Shown piece after piece: positions 47,701-58,900 of a stretch of 64,000 nucleotides of DNA; position 1 is the first letter of the stretch, and every line of letters begins with the position of its first letter. This DNA is from Lumnitzera littorea. Taxonomy: Eukaryota > Streptophyta > Magnoliopsida > Myrtales > Combretaceae. Under the pieces are notes generated by a model. That model had not been told where the DNA came from and searched no databases. It was given only the letters and a program-made list of their open reading frames with translations. Made by a program: the position numbers and the translations under genes. The DNA is taken from contig JAMXBB010000004.1 of assembly GCA_024138015.1 (NCBI GenBank), positions 109,264,475 to 109,328,474 on the forward strand, written 5' to 3'.

Positions 47701-48060
47701 AGTATTCTTCTCATTGATTATAAGTCATGCTATGCCTATTTTCCAAAGATTTGTGGGTATGTTTCCTATTTTTATAACTTTTTATTGATTTATTAAAATT
47801 TTTATTAATTTAATTATCATATTTAGTAATATTAATTTAATTATTAAGTTTTACCATACTATCTTAAGAAAAGTTTAGGAAAACAAATAATATAAAAATT
47901 TCACTAGAGACTTTTGTAGCAGTGATGTTACCTCTTCTTAAATCAATTCTTTTGCTGCCAACTTTACCACCTTCATAGCCCCTCGAATAAAATTACTAAA
48001 AGTGTTGAGTATACAATTGAAAATACATCACTTGTTATTGAAAGTTATGTGATATACAAG
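44781..48060. other. AT-rich intergenic, no gene seen
   Basis: No coding region could be supported over 3.3 kb. 45000-46200 and 47340-47480 are somewhat richer in C and may be decayed LTR sequence read from the other strand, but no terminal repeats were found. Confidence 0.4.
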
Positions 48061-49254
48061 AATTAATTGCAAGGAGCGCATGTTGAAGTAGTTGTAAAAA
48101 TTATTGGGGATGCTGAAAAATTAAAGGAAGGTATACTATTAACCTTAATGATGCATGATAAAGTTAGAAACAAAGAAAAAAGGAGAAATAAACCTATGAA
48201 AAGCAAAAAAAAAACCTCCACTATTTCATTGAAACATTTCATCAAACATGTGGAGAGCATGAGCTTATTTAATTTTCCATTTAACTTGTGTATGTGTGAG
48301 GCTATGGATGCAAGGCTTAGGTCACGTTAAACGTAACTAAAGAAATTACTTAAATAGCACATAAGGGATGATTGGGAGAGAAGTATAAGGAGGAAGAGCA
48401 AACGATTTTAACAAGGCTCTAACACTTGTTGTAACAGGTAGAGAAACCAAGAGACATAAAACTCTACAATTAATGAAGAATGAGATAGTTGTTGAGCCTA
48501 GATTTTCTCTGGTTTTATAGACTAGTATTTCTTAAGCTAATCAATATTAAACCTTACTCGTTTTATATTGACCCTTGATTAGGGTTTAAAAAAAATCAAC
48601 TCTTTTAACTTTGAAAACATTTTGGAGTTACCATCCGACCAAAATCGAGAAAGAGAGTTAAATTATAACCAATTAGGTAGATTGGTTATAATTTAGTTAT
48701 TGATTTTTCGATAAAACTAATTTTATAAATGATTATAAAACTAGAGATCTAGATCCGAGGTTTATTCTATTAAACCCTTATGGAAACCACTACTAACTTT
48801 CCGAATTTAATTTTAGTTTTCAAATACTCTTCCAATAATATCTATTTACAAACAATAACTAAAATTATGCTTATTTATAAAAGAAAAATAAGAATTTAAA
48901 GAAATATCTACTAAATGAGGGAAATAAATTTTTTTCGTCTTTTAAATCACCCCGTACATACGAGTGCTTATGTACTCGCTATTCAGGATTAAACTTCTAT
49001 AATTTGTTTACTAAAAATATAGTGGGTTGATTGATTTTAATTTTGGAAAAGAGTTGAGTTTATATTTTAAGTAGATTCAAGTTTTATTCAAAAAAATTTA
49101 AAGGGTCTTAGATTGATATTGTTTATTTTGGAAGATTCTAAAATGTGTCATAATTTTGAAAGTGGCTGATTTATATATTTTTTGTTTATTTGGAAAATTT
49201 ATTTTTCTATGTAACAAAATCCTTTTTTTTTTTATTAAAAATAGACTTATAGTT
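48061..49254. other. Intergenic, no gene seen
   Basis: A short lysine-rich frame at 48067-48330 has no recognisable motif and no supporting context; the rest is AT-rich. Confidence 0.4.
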
Positions 49255-49345
49255 TTTTTACCTTTTCCTTTCTTCTTTTTTTTTTCATTTTCTTTTTCTC
49301 TTCCTCTTTTTCTATTTTTTTGTTTTCTTTTTCTCTCTTTTTTTT
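49255..49345. repeat. Polypyrimidine tract, about 90 bp
   Basis: An almost pure T/C run on the plus strand (TTTTCTTT-type units). It sits just left of a G+T-rich block. Confidence 0.8.
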
Positions 49346-49559
49346 ATTAGTTACAAATTATAATAATAAATCAAATAAGAATAAATAAAAAAATTACAAA
49401 ATAGTTGAAAACAACAAATGGCCAAACCAAGGAATAGGGCACATAGGTCGGATCTAGGTTAGAGTGCGAATTACGGGTTGGGTCGATTGCAATCTTTAAA
49501 GCTCTAACAAGTCATAGCTTAGACCTTCAGCAACAACAGCTTGGGTGCTCTTATGGACT

Positions 49560-50520
49560 TGTTCTGATCATTAATTCGAGTGGGGAATAACTCTTTTATG
49601 CATTTTAGATTGGAGTTAGGGGGGATAGGTTAAATGCTTAGGTTGATTGGTGGTGTTTGTAGTGGTTGGAGGTGACGGTAGTTAGGGTTTGGCTACGATG
49701 GATTTAGAATCATAGCTAGGGGGATACGGTAGTTGTTAAGTAAGGGTGCTTTCAGAAGTTGGTGGCTAAGGGAGTTCAGTTAGGGTGGTGGCTTGCGTAA
49801 TAGTGGGTTTAGGAATGCAACAATGAGTGAGGACAGTGTCAATGATTGCGGTGGATTATGGTGATGTTGAGTGTCAGTTTGGTTGAAATTAGGTTTGATG
49901 GACAGTAGCATGGGTGTGTGTTGTGTTGTGAGCAGAGGAATAGTCAAAAGAGTGAGGAAGCGTATCATGCGGTTTTGGTTTGTCACTATCCAGATGATGG
50001 TAAGTGGTTGAATAGTGAAGTTGGGTTTGGGTAGCTTACTTGCAGTTTTGATTAATGTTTAAGTGTTTACTGTTTGTCTATTGTGTAAGCTGTTGTGAAG
50101 ATGAGGATAGGTGATAACAATGAACAACAATAGTAGAAAGTGTGTGGGTTTGTGCGAGGAAGGAGATAAAGCGTGGTGGTAATTCGAAGTATGTATGGAT
50201 GGCGATGGGCTGGTTGATGTTCAATGCAAGTATTGTTCATAGTTCAATTAAGGTGTTGTCGATGGCTGTCATAGACAATAAGTCTATTGTTGTAATTGTG
50301 GGCATGTTTGGTATATTGTGGTTGCTACAAGCACGATAAAGGATAAGGGATTGTGTGCTGTTGTTGTGCATAAAGGGTGTTTGTGAGGTTCGATAGTTGG
50401 TTATATATGGCAGCAACAGCAGTAGAGTGGAGTTATTTGGTGTTCTTTGGTTGTCCCCAATTGGAGGTGGGGGTGGTTGCTGATTTTGTGTGAGAAAGGG
50501 AAGGAAAGAAAAGTAAAGAG
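49560..50520. other. G+T-rich strand-asymmetric tract
   Basis: About 950 bp in which the plus strand is strongly enriched in G and T with GGTGG, GTTGG and TTGTG words and few C, unlike its AT-rich surroundings. Frames in it are not convincing. It may be an LTR or leader region of an unidentified retroelement. Confidence 0.45.
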
Positions 50521-51520
50521 GAAAAGGAGAGGAGAAGATGTGTTGTTAAAGCTTAATCACAAAGTGCCACGTGTCATGATCAAATACGTAGTTTGGTGAT
50601 TTCTTGACATATGGCAATACATTATGAAAAATAAATAAATAAAAGGCATGTTTTATGCTTTAGGTAAGGTTTTGAACCCTTAATCTTTAAGCCAAACCCA
50701 AGTGCAAGTTGAAGCCCTTAACAATTAGATCGTTAATCTGTACCTTATTTAAATTACATATATAGACTAGGTTAGTTTAGATTAAATTCAAATCTAAACC
50801 TAGGTTTAATGACTATCTTTTTATTTTTATTTAAATTAAAAATTATATTCTATTAAACTGTTTTTAAAATTTTATTATTTTCTAAATTTCCTAAATCCTC
50901 TATTTTTTTTTCAATTTTTTATGACTTTTTCAAATTTTTAAATTTTTTTTGTATTTTGCTAAATTTTTCTATTTTTTTTTTTGTTTTTCCTAAATTTTCT
51001 ATTTTTGAATTTTTTCTAAATTTCTTATTTTTTTTATACTTTTCCCTAATTTAGGACCCTTTACTCTATCTTAAAATTTTTGAAAAATAAAAGGAAAGCA
51101 AAAATAAGGTGTCTATAATAGTATTCTTGAAATATTTGTATGTTTAATCTTTCGAAGTAAGAATCCAATAAAGTAACGGTGTTTGTGCTAAGATATCTCT
51201 TATTGGAATAAAGATGGTAAAGGAGTACGTATAGGAGTTAATCATTAATCTTATTCATAGGATCATAATGTTCAGTGTCTTCCCTTAATGAATCCTCTAT
51301 GAGCTCCTTTGGATTCAAGCTCAATTAAAGTTTTATTCTTAGTATGAGCCAATATTAAAAAAAGTTAGATTGAATGGATTGATGCAACAAACTTTAGTTT
51401 AAGCTTGTGATTCTCTTGATTATTCTGAATATTTGAAGTTGATTTTTTGGATCTCATCATTTTAGCTTAAGAAGTGAAATGTAATTAATTAATGAGTTTA
51501 AAATCTAAACTTAAATTTCG
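50521..51520. other. Intergenic, T-rich
   Basis: 50860-51060 repeats a loose 'CTAAATTT(T)nCTATTTTT' theme; otherwise nothing recognised. Confidence 0.45.
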
Positions 51521-51536
51521 TCTTTTACAACTTGTA

Positions 51537-52215
51537 GCATCGGTGCAGCGATAGCCTCCACCAAGCCGGAACCATTTGTTGAGGTAACCAATATTATGCC
51601 CCAGGTTGTTGCTAATAAACCAAACCCTAGGTTTGGTCCAGGGTTACTGCAACAACGAAACAAGAACGAAATTCCTAATCTCAGCAGTCTGTCCAAAAAA
51701 GAAGGATACATGGGAAGGGTTTTGCTTGAAATGAGTGATATAGAGGTACGGGTAAAGGAAAAAACATATTGTAGAGGATGTGTGGAGCATGGTGATGGAT
51801 TTATTGTAATAATTGAGGAAGTAGACGAAGGTGTTGTAATAGAAGAGTTGGCCATAGATGCGATAGGGTCTGTAAGGTTTGGGAAAGCAAAAGGGGATTC
51901 CATCACTTGTCGATACGCTATCGAATCCATAAACCTATTTTTATGTGACATCGGAGGTTGGGAAATTAGAAAAAAGAAAAGGTTGAGTGGCTTTTGTTAT
52001 TCATAAATGCACAAAGGAGATGGAGTAAGGATAAAGAAGCCATGGTGAAGGGAAGCACTAAGGAATATGAGAAAGTAATTGAGGCATGTTTGAAAGAGGA
52101 AGAAGAAAGCGAGGAGTGGCTCACGCTAGGGTCTTTCGAGGGAAGAGTTATAACAAGGAATAAGTTCCGTATGATAGACAACACAACTGCACCATCTATA
52201 AATGCGTGGACATAA
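51537..52215 (+). CDS. Unassigned ORF pair, possible gene fragment
   Basis: One frame runs from 51537 (preceded by a splice-acceptor-like TTTTACAACTTGTAG) through ATG 51596 to a stop at 52006, and a second, overlapping frame 51994-52215 continues with similar charged composition (EYEKVIEACLKEEEESEEW). The base composition is clearly less AT-rich than the flanks. The first frame includes GYMGRVLLEMSDIEVRVKEK and a Cys pair. I do not recognise a family. A single frameshift near 52000 could join the two frames. It could be a captured exon or retroelement coding sequence. A long antisense frame (51511-51951) is taken as a shadow. Confidence 0.3.
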
Positions 52216-52376
52216 AGTTGACTAGACAAATCCACAGTTTACATGCATGCTTTGGAATGAGCAAATCAACTTCACTCAACTTTTCACTTGAAATTGGACA
52301 AGGTCCAATTTGATTTGGATTGAGAGTTTTTTTAATTTATCAAGGACAAGGGTTTTTAAAGGGAAAGGTAATGTTA

Positions 52377-52590
52377 CTAGATAAATATTATATATCGTAT
52401 TTATTTTATGTTGTTAGAAAAGAAAAAGAGAAAAAATAGAAAAAAATAAAAAAATATATAAGCATATATTGAGCTGTCAATACTAAATAGTCTAAAATAT
52501 TTTCTTATTTGTTATAATATTTGTTTTAAAAAGGTTATATATTCTTTTATATGTTATGATATTCACTCTGAAGAGGTTATATTTATAATG
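52377..52590 (+). repeat. Dispersed repeat, copy 2 (partner 44582-44780)
   Basis: Second copy of the repeat at 44582, in the same orientation about 7.8 kb away. It has a short internal duplication of the 'TTATNTGTTATGATATTC' segment. Confidence 0.7.
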
Positions 52591-53703
52591 TACATATACA
52601 TCACAAATTAGGAATGAAAACCCAAAAGAGAAATTTCCCTATATTGTGTTTTAGTTTTCTGCATTCAGAAAACATTAGTAGTTGCATTCAGCTACTACTC
52701 ATTCCACATTGAAAATCTACCACACGTCACAGGCCTACCTGGCTTGTTCTTAATAAACATTCTAGTTGAGAGTAGAAATGTACTTGGTTTTGCAATGGTT
52801 TCAACACAATTGCAGGCAAGGAGCACTAATCGATGATCATTGCATTTATTACCAGCTCATATACTGAAGACCCTGATTTAAATTTAGGAGGGAAACATAC
52901 TAAGGTAGTAGGACAAATTCTTCTTTCTGCACATGTTCTTACTTACTTGAATAAACTCCTCTAGACGGGAGGGCTGGGGGAATGAAGCTTAAGAATTTTA
53001 GCTTATTTTGGATTGCAAAATGTCATTGATTGTTAAGACTTTCATTTAATTTAACTCTTTGGTTGGAATGACATTCTTTTTGTGAATTTTGATTCTATTA
53101 CCAAATGGGTTGTGCCACATCTGTAAACTGTTGCATTCAACGGGTATTTTAAAGCAGCTAATGACTTAATTTGATCTTAACAATTAGAACATATGATTCT
53201 ACAAAACTCTCCTAAGTTCTCTGAATGAATGAATTCTGTTTAAGAAATTAAGAAACTTAGGATGTCTGAAATTGAAATCGGGTTTCTCATCTAGATGACT
53301 GTATTTGAATATGCAGCACAAGCAAGATATGGAAATTCATGACTGTTGAATTGAAATCGGTTCTCACAAGCAACAAGTAATACCCACTTGAGAATTATGT
53401 CACGTTTTCTTCATGTCTTCTAAACTGTGTAAATGGAAAAAGAATACTGTCCATGGAAATCATACTCTACAAATGTGAAACTCCGAATGGAGATGACAAC
53501 AAGAATCAAATATAGGCTTCAAGATGCAGCCGTAACAAAACCCTATCTATCTACTTACAGCATTGTCCTAAACAGATGATACCCTAATCGTATGTCCCCA
53601 AAAGGGAAATTCCAATTTGTGTAAGCAAGCCTATGAATCTGAAAACCCTAACTCTTCAATTAACATAACGAAATTTAGAAGGGATGCCATTCCCCGGTTC
53701 CGA
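52591..53703. other. Intergenic and 3' flank of the fasciclin gene
   Basis: Nothing coding was recognised. The last few hundred bases probably include the 3' untranslated region of the minus-strand gene that ends at 53704. Confidence 0.4.
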
Positions 53704-54651
53704 TCAGATGCTTTCGGGAGCTGCCGGGATCATATACCGAATGCCATGAACGGTAAGCCAATCGCCTTGGTACATGTCCGGAAACATTACGGGAACACCA
53801 TTTACCATCAAGACATCACCAGAACTTATGACTTCCATCATGAATCCTTCCAAACCAGTCTGAAGCATAGTCCCATTCCCAAAATTGATCATTTCTTTTG
53901 CCAGGATCTTGCATGGAACGATATGTCGGAGGAGAATCGATGGGTATTCGCTGAAATTACCTATCTTGCCGATCACTGCTTCATCGGCCGGAGCAAATAC
54001 AGTGATGTGAACTCGATCCTTGAGATCGAACCCGAGAAACTGCATCCCGAGAAACGAGGCCATTACAGAGTGCCCTCTTGATTGCAGCAATCTACAAGGT
54101 TCATTCAACAAAGAAGTACTAAAGTTATCATTTCTACATTGAACATCATGATTTGGACGAGGACCATGGACAGGAGCCAGAATCTGGAATTGGGGATCGA
54201 AGAACTTCTCGATCGCAAAGATTGCCAACACGCCATCATCGTATAGCGGTGAACCGACAATCTTGATCCCGTTAATCTCAGCATTTTGGCCGTTAGGGGG
54301 TGTGGTGACGATGAGAGAATGGTTAGGGTTCAAAGTTGGGATCTTGGTGGCAAAAGGCAGAGTTTTGAGGGTTTCAAGAGATAAAGCACGGGGAGCAAAG
54401 TGAAATTTGAGCAGAGAGAGTGATGGCTGACCGGAGAGGGAGAAGGTTTCGTCGGAGGGAGAAAATATGGTAAGGGAAGGAAGTTGCGGGTTAGTTAAGG
54501 GTACGGAAACAAGATTGAGGGTTAAAGACATTGCAACGAAGCCAGAGTTGGCGAGGATCTCTGTAGCTTCGGTGATGGATGAAGGAGGTAAAGGCGAGGA
54601 AAAGGTGAAGAGAGAGAACATGATCAGAGCATGTAAGAGCAGAGTTGCCAT
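53704..54651 (-). CDS. Fasciclin-like arabinogalactan-type protein (FLA19/20/21 group)
   Basis: An intact single-exon gene of 315 codons, ATG at 54651, TGA at 53704-53706. Residues 1-19 form a secretory signal (LLLHALIMFSLFTF). Two fasciclin (FAS1) domains follow at about 26-152 and 185-307, each with the H1 box: LTIFSPSDETF at 60-70 and ITVFAPADEA at 216-225. The second domain also has LLRHIVPC (240-247). There are three N-glycosylation sequons (176, 232, 259). The C-terminus ends IPAAPESI with no hydrophobic tail, so a GPI anchor is not expected, and the Pro/Ser arabinogalactan region is limited to SSPLPPSS. This combination fits the Arabidopsis FLA19-21 group rather than the anchored FLAs. 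FAS1 proteins act in the wall or apoplast in adhesion; the ligand is unknown. Confidence 0.92.
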   Translation of the reverse strand: MATLLLHALIMFSLFTFSSPLPPSSITEATEILANSGFVAMSLTLNLVSVPLTNPQLPSLTIFSPSDETFSLSGQPSLSLLKFHFAPRALSLETLKTLPFATKIPTLNPNHSLIVTTPPNGQNAEINGIKIVGSPLYDDGVLAIFAIEKFFDPQFQILAPVHGPRPNHDVQCRNDNFSTSLLNEPCRLLQSRGHSVMASFLGMQFLGFDLKDRVHITVFAPADEAVIGKIGNFSEYPSILLRHIVPCKILAKEMINFGNGTMLQTGLEGFMMEVISSGDVLMVNGVPVMFPDMYQGDWLTVHGIRYMIPAAPESI

Positions 54652-54800
54652 TGATGAAGCTTTGTTGCCTGCACACAGAGAGAGAGAGAGGGAGGGAGGG
54701 AGGGAAGGAGAGTTTTAAAGGGGTAGAAGGCCGTTCGAAGGAAGGTTTTAGGCGGGAAGGTCAGAGGCACGAAAGAGAGAGAGAGAGAGAGAGAGATGAA
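54652..54800 (-). promoter_or_regulatory. Leader and proximal promoter of the fasciclin gene
   Basis: On the gene strand the leader is pyrimidine-rich: (CT)n at 54676-54689, (CCCT)n next to it, and a second (CT)n at 54773-54796. The complementary strand carries a four-run G3 motif at 54690-54704. A weak CTTTAAAA box lies at about 54712-54719; no convincing TATA box was found. Confidence 0.4.
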
Positions 54801-56322
54801 ATAAAATGAGGTAACAGAAAATAGAAAAAATATATATTAAAGAAAGTGAAAGAGAGAGAGAAACTAAAAGTGGGTGAAAATAAAAGAATATTAACTTTAA
54901 TGTAAATATAAAAATATTACCAAAGTTTTCTTTCTTTTCTTGGATAAGTGTCCAATTAAATATACTTATATTAGCCAATATTTCTTATTTTTAATCGTAT
55001 AAAAATTTATTTACATTCTTATATTATTATATAACATATGTCTATATTATAATATGTAACAAATCTATAAATAATTATATCATGTGTGTACAAAATCAAA
55101 TAGGCATATACAATAATAAGAGATTTGTTATTTTATAATTTTGGAAATATACTCTTAGTCCTAAATATTCACCGACATTTCTGCTTGAGTTCTTAATTAA
55201 TCAACCTTTTTCCAACTTTTACAAAGTATGATTTCCATCACCTTAGTTAAATTTTTTCAATCTATCAATGGCATATACCTACTTTTAATTAGCTCATAAT
55301 AATTAATTTAATAAAATAACAATACTAAATATATTTAATTGTCTTGTCTATATTATTAAAATCAAAAAGACCTTAATTAAGTGCTTCCTATAAACCATTT
55401 AAATCTCCAATTAAAAATTATATAAAGAAAAAATTAATACTAAAAATATATTATAATATGGGTAAATTTTGGTATTTTCTGTAATTTTTCATTTTATCTC
55501 CCTCTATTTTCGTAATAGCATAAATCATGGTGACCCCCACCTTTTCACATTCAATTGCAGTTTTACTTTTACAACCTGAATATCCCACATAACTTTTAAC
55601 TTTTATGAAAATTTAAAATAATCACTTAAAATTTTCTTATTTATCTACAATTTATTTATCATATTAAGTAAAAAAATTTATTTATAATATTTTTTTTTCT
55701 TGTTTTTTGTAATAATTGACATTAAATATTGTCAAATCATCAATTAATATACATGCTCATTCTTCATTCGAAAGAAAAAAGAAAAAAATTTTATTTTTAT
55801 AAATATTTCTATACATGATTAATTTATTTAATTTTATCCTAACAAATTATTTTATTCAATTATTTATTATTTTTTATACCAATAACGTGAGTATGATTTC
55901 TGCTATTATAATAAAAAAGTGCAGAGCCTAACCATCATGGATAGGAAGTAGTAAGCTGCCACCATAAAAAAAAATTGAAAAAAGAAAAAGAAAAGTAGAA
56001 TGAGCAATGAACATTAGCAATGGTTACAATGGAATCCTCCTTGCCTTCCTTAGAAAATGAATCTTTAGGTCACAAGTGAGTTCGATAGGGAAAGCCAGAA
56101 TTTCAGCTTTGCATTGAGTTCAATTTGAGTTGAAAGTTCTCTTCACCACTTGCTGTTTCCTGGTTCATCACACCTAAGATTCAAGAACCATGTATGAATA
56201 AATATGGACAGACAACTACTTTTTAGTCACTTCTTGATATCGTCAAGGGTTGTGCAACCAAAAAGAGAGGAATTAAGGTTTAAAAAGAGGGAAAGAAATA
56301 TTTTTAAGTTTTTATGTGATGA
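54801..56322. other. AT-rich intergenic, no gene seen
   Basis: No gene could be supported. Composition is strongly AT-rich, with many short A- and T-runs. Confidence 0.45.
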
Positions 56323-56980
56323 TAATTGAAAAATAGAGGATATGAAGAATTAATGAATTGGATATGAGGCATCAATTCTTAATTTGAATTGAGTTCTATT
56401 CAATCCTTAATTGATATGATACACAACTAATAGTTAAATAGGGGTTTGTAATTATTCAATCGATATGAAGTACTATTGAATAACAAAAGGGGCTCAATTA
56501 TTGAATTGATATTACATAAAATGAATAAACTGAAAGGATTGTTAAAGAATGCCATTCCATATGCAAATTGATAAATTATAGAAAGGAAGAAGACAACTCT
56601 CAATTAGGTTTTCTGAAAAGACATTGTCAATAGTTAATTCTCACTAACTATTAATTGAAAAATAAGGGATAAGGACAATTAATAAATTGGATATGTTGCA
56701 CTAAATCTCAATCTGAACTAGATCCTATTTGGTCTTTAATTGATATGATACACAATTAAAAATCAAACAAGGGTTTGTAATTATTCAATCAATATGCATC
56801 ACAATTGAATAACAAGAGGGGTTCAATTATTTAATTGATATTACACATAGTTAAATAAATTGAAAGGATTGTTAAAGAATGCTACAATTTGATACACAAA
56901 TTGATAAACTCTAGAAAGGAAGAAGAAGAAGACTATAGAGTTTGGTCGATAGTTAATTCTCATTAACTCTTGAAAGTTAT
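56323..56980 (+). repeat. Tandem duplication, ~329-bp unit, two copies
   Basis: 56323-56651 and 56652-56980 align end to end. GGGTTTGTAATTATTCAAT begins at 56442 and at 56771, fixing the period at 329 bp. The copies have diverged at perhaps 15-20% of positions. No open frame is shared. Confidence 0.85.
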
Positions 56981-58447
56981 AACATGGTTCATATAGGTGC
57001 ATGTAACAAACATAGGACATTATAGATATCATGTAATAAAATAATAAAAATAAAACTAAATAATAATTAACTAAATAACAATTGGCTAAATCTCTTAAAC
57101 TAAACCTAAATTAATATAATAAAATAAAATAATGAAAAATACTAATCCATAAATTGTTGAACAAATGGATTAGGAAATTTGATTCCTATTACTTTCACTT
57201 GAGACTAGCACCCGATGTAAGAGTAGCTCCATATGGAAAAAGATAGTTAAATTGTTTAAGATGATGGGGTAGGTAACTACAAAACCATGCCAATAGGTTC
57301 TTGATTGTAATAACCTATGGTTTCTCACACAACAATCAGATCACCTAAAGCTTCAGACTCTTATTCCTTTTCTTAACACAGAAGTTCTCCCCTTAGTCAC
57401 CTTAATTACACGATGTGAAAAATGAAGTAGATTAGCCCGTTCAACATTTATAGCCTGGAAGGGGATTATAGTGTTGTCATCTGTCTCAAGCTTAAACGAA
57501 AGGATAATAATATATGTACTACAATTAGTAATTAATGGACATGGCATACGAGGTCGGTTGGAAAGAATGTGCTCTATATTGAAGGCTTTTACACTTCAAC
57601 ATCTGGTTTCCTCTGCTCCCTTGAAATTTAGGTCAATAGATATTAAATAAGCATAAGGAAAGATGATGAGGCACCATTAGATTCTAACTTTTCACCAATC
57701 CACTTATTTAAAAAAATTTCGCATTATCCACTCTATGATCTTTTATCCTTTCATTTTTTATGAACTTTTTATTTTTGAATTGAGTATAAACAAACTTAAA
57801 TAATAATATATAACATTAACGCTAAAGAAACATTGCACCATTCGTGACTCTTCAATGAACAAATATAAAACGTACAACAACGTTATACTGTGGAAAGAGG
57901 AAGAGATAATAGAAATATGGACTACAAAACATTTTCACGAACGAGACTATAGAAAACTATTCTACAAAAGACAATTTTCTCTCTCTTTTTTTTTTTTCCC
58001 AATTGGCTTTTTCCATGTGAATTTTGGTGTATAGTCTTTCTTTATTATTATTACTAGTAAGTAGCATTAAAAAATTGAGTAACATTAAAAAAATCTCAAT
58101 TAACTATGAATTAAATTGAGTAACATTAAAAAAAAAATCTCAAGGAAATCTATGAAAATAAAGAAGAAAAATAAAATAAAATAAAAGAACAATAATATCT
58201 AGAGGAGATGAATAGCAAAAAATATCCGTGGTAAATGAACAATGCATCGTTATTTACACGAATAGCAAATAATATACGTGATATATAAACAATATATTGT
58301 AAGTTGAAAATATGGATACACAATGAAATGTGTTATTTATTATAAATATACAGTGTATTTAATTTATACACAGAAAAAATGGTTTAAGTAGTAATGAAAA
58401 TTGGTTGCAAGAAAAATGGTTGAAGTGGTAGTAGAGATTGTTTGTGG
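56981..58447. other. Intergenic, no gene seen
   Basis: Includes short A-rich stretches near 58085-58140 with a local TAACATTAAAAAA repeat; no gene. Confidence 0.4.
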
Positions 58448-58900
58448 GTAGGGTATAAATGAGTTGAATTACTTATGAGCTAGTTGAGTTTAACATGATA
58501 TTTACTTGAGTTTGATTAAAAAAAAAAATCAAATTAAACTTAAGCTCGAGCTCCAGCTTGAATAGTTAATTGAGTTGAGCTTGAGTCTTATAATGCTTAA
58601 CCTGATTAGCTCGCGAGCCTAAGCTAATCGAGCTCAAGTTGGATATAAATATCAGTTGAGTTCAAGTTGATTTTGAATCTTAATATTATTATAATTAAAA
58701 AAAAAACGTGTTTTTAAATAAATCGAATTTAAACGAGTTGAATTGAGTCAAACTTCAACTTATTTAGTGCTATATCGAGTTAAGTTCGAGCTTAAAATTC
58801 TAAACTCGACTAAGTTTGAGTTAAGCTTGAATTTTAAAATTTCAAGTCAAGCTCGAGTTTAGTACTATATTGTTTTAACTTAATTTATTTATAACTCTAG
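58448..58900. repeat. Possible hAT-like MITE with dense GAGTT/AGCTCGAG motifs
   Basis: It starts TAGGGTATAAATGAGTTGAA, the degenerate form of a common plant hAT MITE end, and ends near TTTATTTATAACTCTA, a weak complement. Inside, short motifs of the type TTGAGTT, GCTTGAG, AGCTCGAG and CAAGTT occur many times in both orientations, the usual subterminal signature of hAT elements. No target-site duplication was found. Confidence 0.55.

Noticed and set aside
49156..49350. 64-codon frame ending in a long phenylalanine-rich stretch
   Set aside because: It is the translation of the polypyrimidine tract at 49255-49345.
51511..51951. 146-codon minus-strand frame
   Set aside because: Antisense to the plus-strand ORF, serine-rich and without motifs; treated as a shadow, although the choice of strand is not certain.
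53617..54081. 154-codon plus-strand frame
   Set aside because: Lies antisense inside the clearly identified fasciclin gene.
54467..54718. 83-codon plus-strand frame ending in Arg/Glu/Gly repeats
   Set aside because: Antisense to the fasciclin gene and its (GA)n leader.
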